Source of the DNA: Calditrichia bacterium
GTDB lineage: Bacteria > Calditrichota > Calditrichia > Calditrichales > Calditrichaceae
DNA: 6,526 nucleotides
Assembly (NCBI GenBank): GCA_027039465.1
Contig: JALWEA010000620.1
Location: 1 to 6,526 of the forward strand
Direction: 5' to 3'
A program made the translations under genes and the position numbers. Of the stretch, positions 5,425-6,526 are shown piece by piece (within the stretch, counting starts at the first letter, position 1; each line of letters starts with the position of its first letter). The notes under the pieces are model-generated. The model was given only the letters and a program-made list of their open reading frames with translations. It did not search any database and was not told the DNA's origin.

Positions 5425-6526
5425 ATGCAGCTTGTTAATAAAATCGAACAATTTATTCGGGAGAGTCTCCGGCATCGTTACGATACACGTTCTCCTTTAA
5501 CGACATTTTTGGAGCGTAAAATAGATTCGGTTCATTGCGTTTTAAATCTCAAAGGCAAAGTCGAATTAATTTTACCGCCCACCGAGCCGTTTCGGGTTTT
5601 TGTTTTTCGCTTACCTCAAACACGGATCTATTATTCGTTGTACCAAAACCTTGACTGGCGTATTAAAATTCTGGATTATTTTGATCGGACGATCTTTTTA
5701 ATTCATAGCTTAAAAGGATCTCAATCCGTTCGATTTTCGTTTCACAATGAAAAAGCGATACTTACTCCATTGACCGGGGCTTCTCAAGGAAAAGACGACT
5801 GGCTTGTGGAATACGATGCTTTCGGGATTTTCCCCGAAGAAGGTCAAACAATCAAGGAAGCCGAAGCGGGTATTTTGCCTTATTTGCAATCAATTCGAGA
5901 GCGCGAATACAAGCAACACATTTTAAATACATTCCTTACGAGTGAACAAGGCGTTCGGCAAAAAATCGATCAATTATTTACGCAAGTAAATGAGATTGAT
6001 TCCTTTGGCAGCTTGCAAATTACGTCCGTTCAAACTTCCGCATTTATTTGGTTGCATGAGCTCTATTTGCAATTAGGTTGGTTGAAGCGACTGAATGATT
6101 TTTACGCGCAAATTGACCCTAAGCAATTAAAGCGATCTACCGTTTTAAATTTTACGGCGCACCGTTTTAACGATTTTGCAGAAAAAATCGGATCGGAATT
6201 TCCAACGGTTAAGCTGCCTGCGTTGAAAAAAGGTGAAAAATCGAATACTTTTTTAAAACGCTACTTATTGCCTGAAGATGGGGACGAAGCACTCGATGCC
6301 GATTTGCAAAATTTTTGGGAGTATCTGCAAATTCCGGCTTTGCGCTTCCGCTGGGAACGTGAAATTGAGCAATCGCCCGATGAATTTGTAGCATTTGTGC
6401 TTCTCTCCATTTGTCGCAAATTTTGGTGGGCGCCGATGGCCGTCGATTTTGTAAAACCATTGCTTCCCGATTCTTACCGTTTGGTATTTGATTTATTAAC
6501 TGCCGTTATGTTGCGCATTTGTGTTG
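5425..6526 (+). CDS. Unrecognised protein, 3' partial (at least 367 residues)
   Basis: One frame stays open from ATG 5425 to the window end, 367 full codons with no stop. Its codon style (frequent TTG, TTT, AAA, GAA, CGx) matches the neighbouring genes, so it is very probably real. I do not recognise a family. No signal peptide or clear membrane segment is visible. Residues about 32-110 look beta-rich (VHCVLNLKGKVELILPP, FRVFVFRL, RTIFLIHSLKGSQSVRFSFH). The rest appears largely helical and aromatic, with W-rich stretches such as LQNFWEYLQ and a CRKFWWAPMAVDFVKPLLP segment starting near residue 331. No nucleotide-binding loop, zinc-finger or protease motif was seen. The start is uncertain: ATG 5425 has only a weak GGA about 8 nt upstream, TTG at 5419 is in frame, and an ATG at 5412 opens an eight-codon dead-end frame. 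It begins 25 nt after the rseP terminator. A cytoplasmic two-domain protein is the most that can be inferred. Confidence 0.8.
   Translation, partial: MQLVNKIEQFIRESLRHRYDTRSPLTTFLERKIDSVHCVLNLKGKVELILPPTEPFRVFVFRLPQTRIYYSLYQNLDWRIKILDYFDRTIFLIHSLKGSQSVRFSFHNEKAILTPLTGASQGKDDWLVEYDAFGIFPEEGQTIKEAEAGILPYLQSIREREYKQHILNTFLTSEQGVRQKIDQLFTQVNEIDSFGSLQITSVQTSAFIWLHELYLQLGWLKRLNDFYAQIDPKQLKRSTVLNFTAHRFNDFAEKIGSEFPTVKLPALKKGEKSNTFLKRYLLPEDGDEALDADLQNFWEYLQIPALRFRWEREIEQSPDEFVAFVLLSICRKFWWAPMAVDFVKPLLPDSYRLVFDLLTAVMLRICV

Noticed and set aside
6209..6460. Antisense open frame near the window end
   Set aside because: Lies opposite the longer + strand frame that is open from 5425 to the edge; no domain or ribosome site supports it.

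Overview
The window reads as a chromosomal stretch from a Gram-negative bacterium that makes lipopolysaccharide. It carries lipid A genes (end of fabZ, complete lpxA), an outer-membrane beta-barrel candidate and an RseP/RasP-type site-2 protease. Moderate-to-low GC, TTG/GTG starts with AAGGAG-type ribosome sites, a LipM-type octanoyltransferase and a barrel resembling the DUF6588 proteins of Bacteroidota/Ignavibacteria/Calditrichota relatives suggest the FCB group. This is an inference from protein style only; no taxonomic marker is present. All supportable genes lie on the + strand.

Layout. Bases 1-160 hold the C-terminal end of FabZ (stand-alone or the FabZ half of an LpxC-FabZ fusion; the window cannot tell). 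At 266-1258 is an Rpn-family PD-(D/E)XK nuclease-like gene, lying between fabZ and lpxA, which are usually adjacent. lpxA (1302-2084) overlaps by 26 nt a LipM/LplA-family acyltransferase gene (2059-2886). A secreted barrel-like protein follows (2973-3839). The 182-nt gap after it contains two hairpins and an unusual ribosome-binding region ahead of rseP (4022-5341). A good intrinsic terminator (5363-5399) closes that unit. A last frame starts at 5425, runs off the end of the window and is not recognised.

How the genes fit. FabZ, LpxA and LipM all act on acyl-ACP intermediates of fatty-acid synthesis: FabZ dehydrates 3-hydroxyacyl-ACP, LpxA diverts 3-hydroxyacyl-ACP to lipid A, and LipM diverts octanoyl-ACP to lipoate. 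The barrel protein and RseP add an envelope theme. The Rpn gene is the outlier. Two ribosome-site motifs without usable starts, and a 17-bp imperfect direct repeat flanking it, are consistent with its having been inserted into an older fabZ-lpxA junction. No CRISPR array, tRNA, rRNA or complete insertion sequence was seen, and no gene-free stretch exceeds 300 bases.
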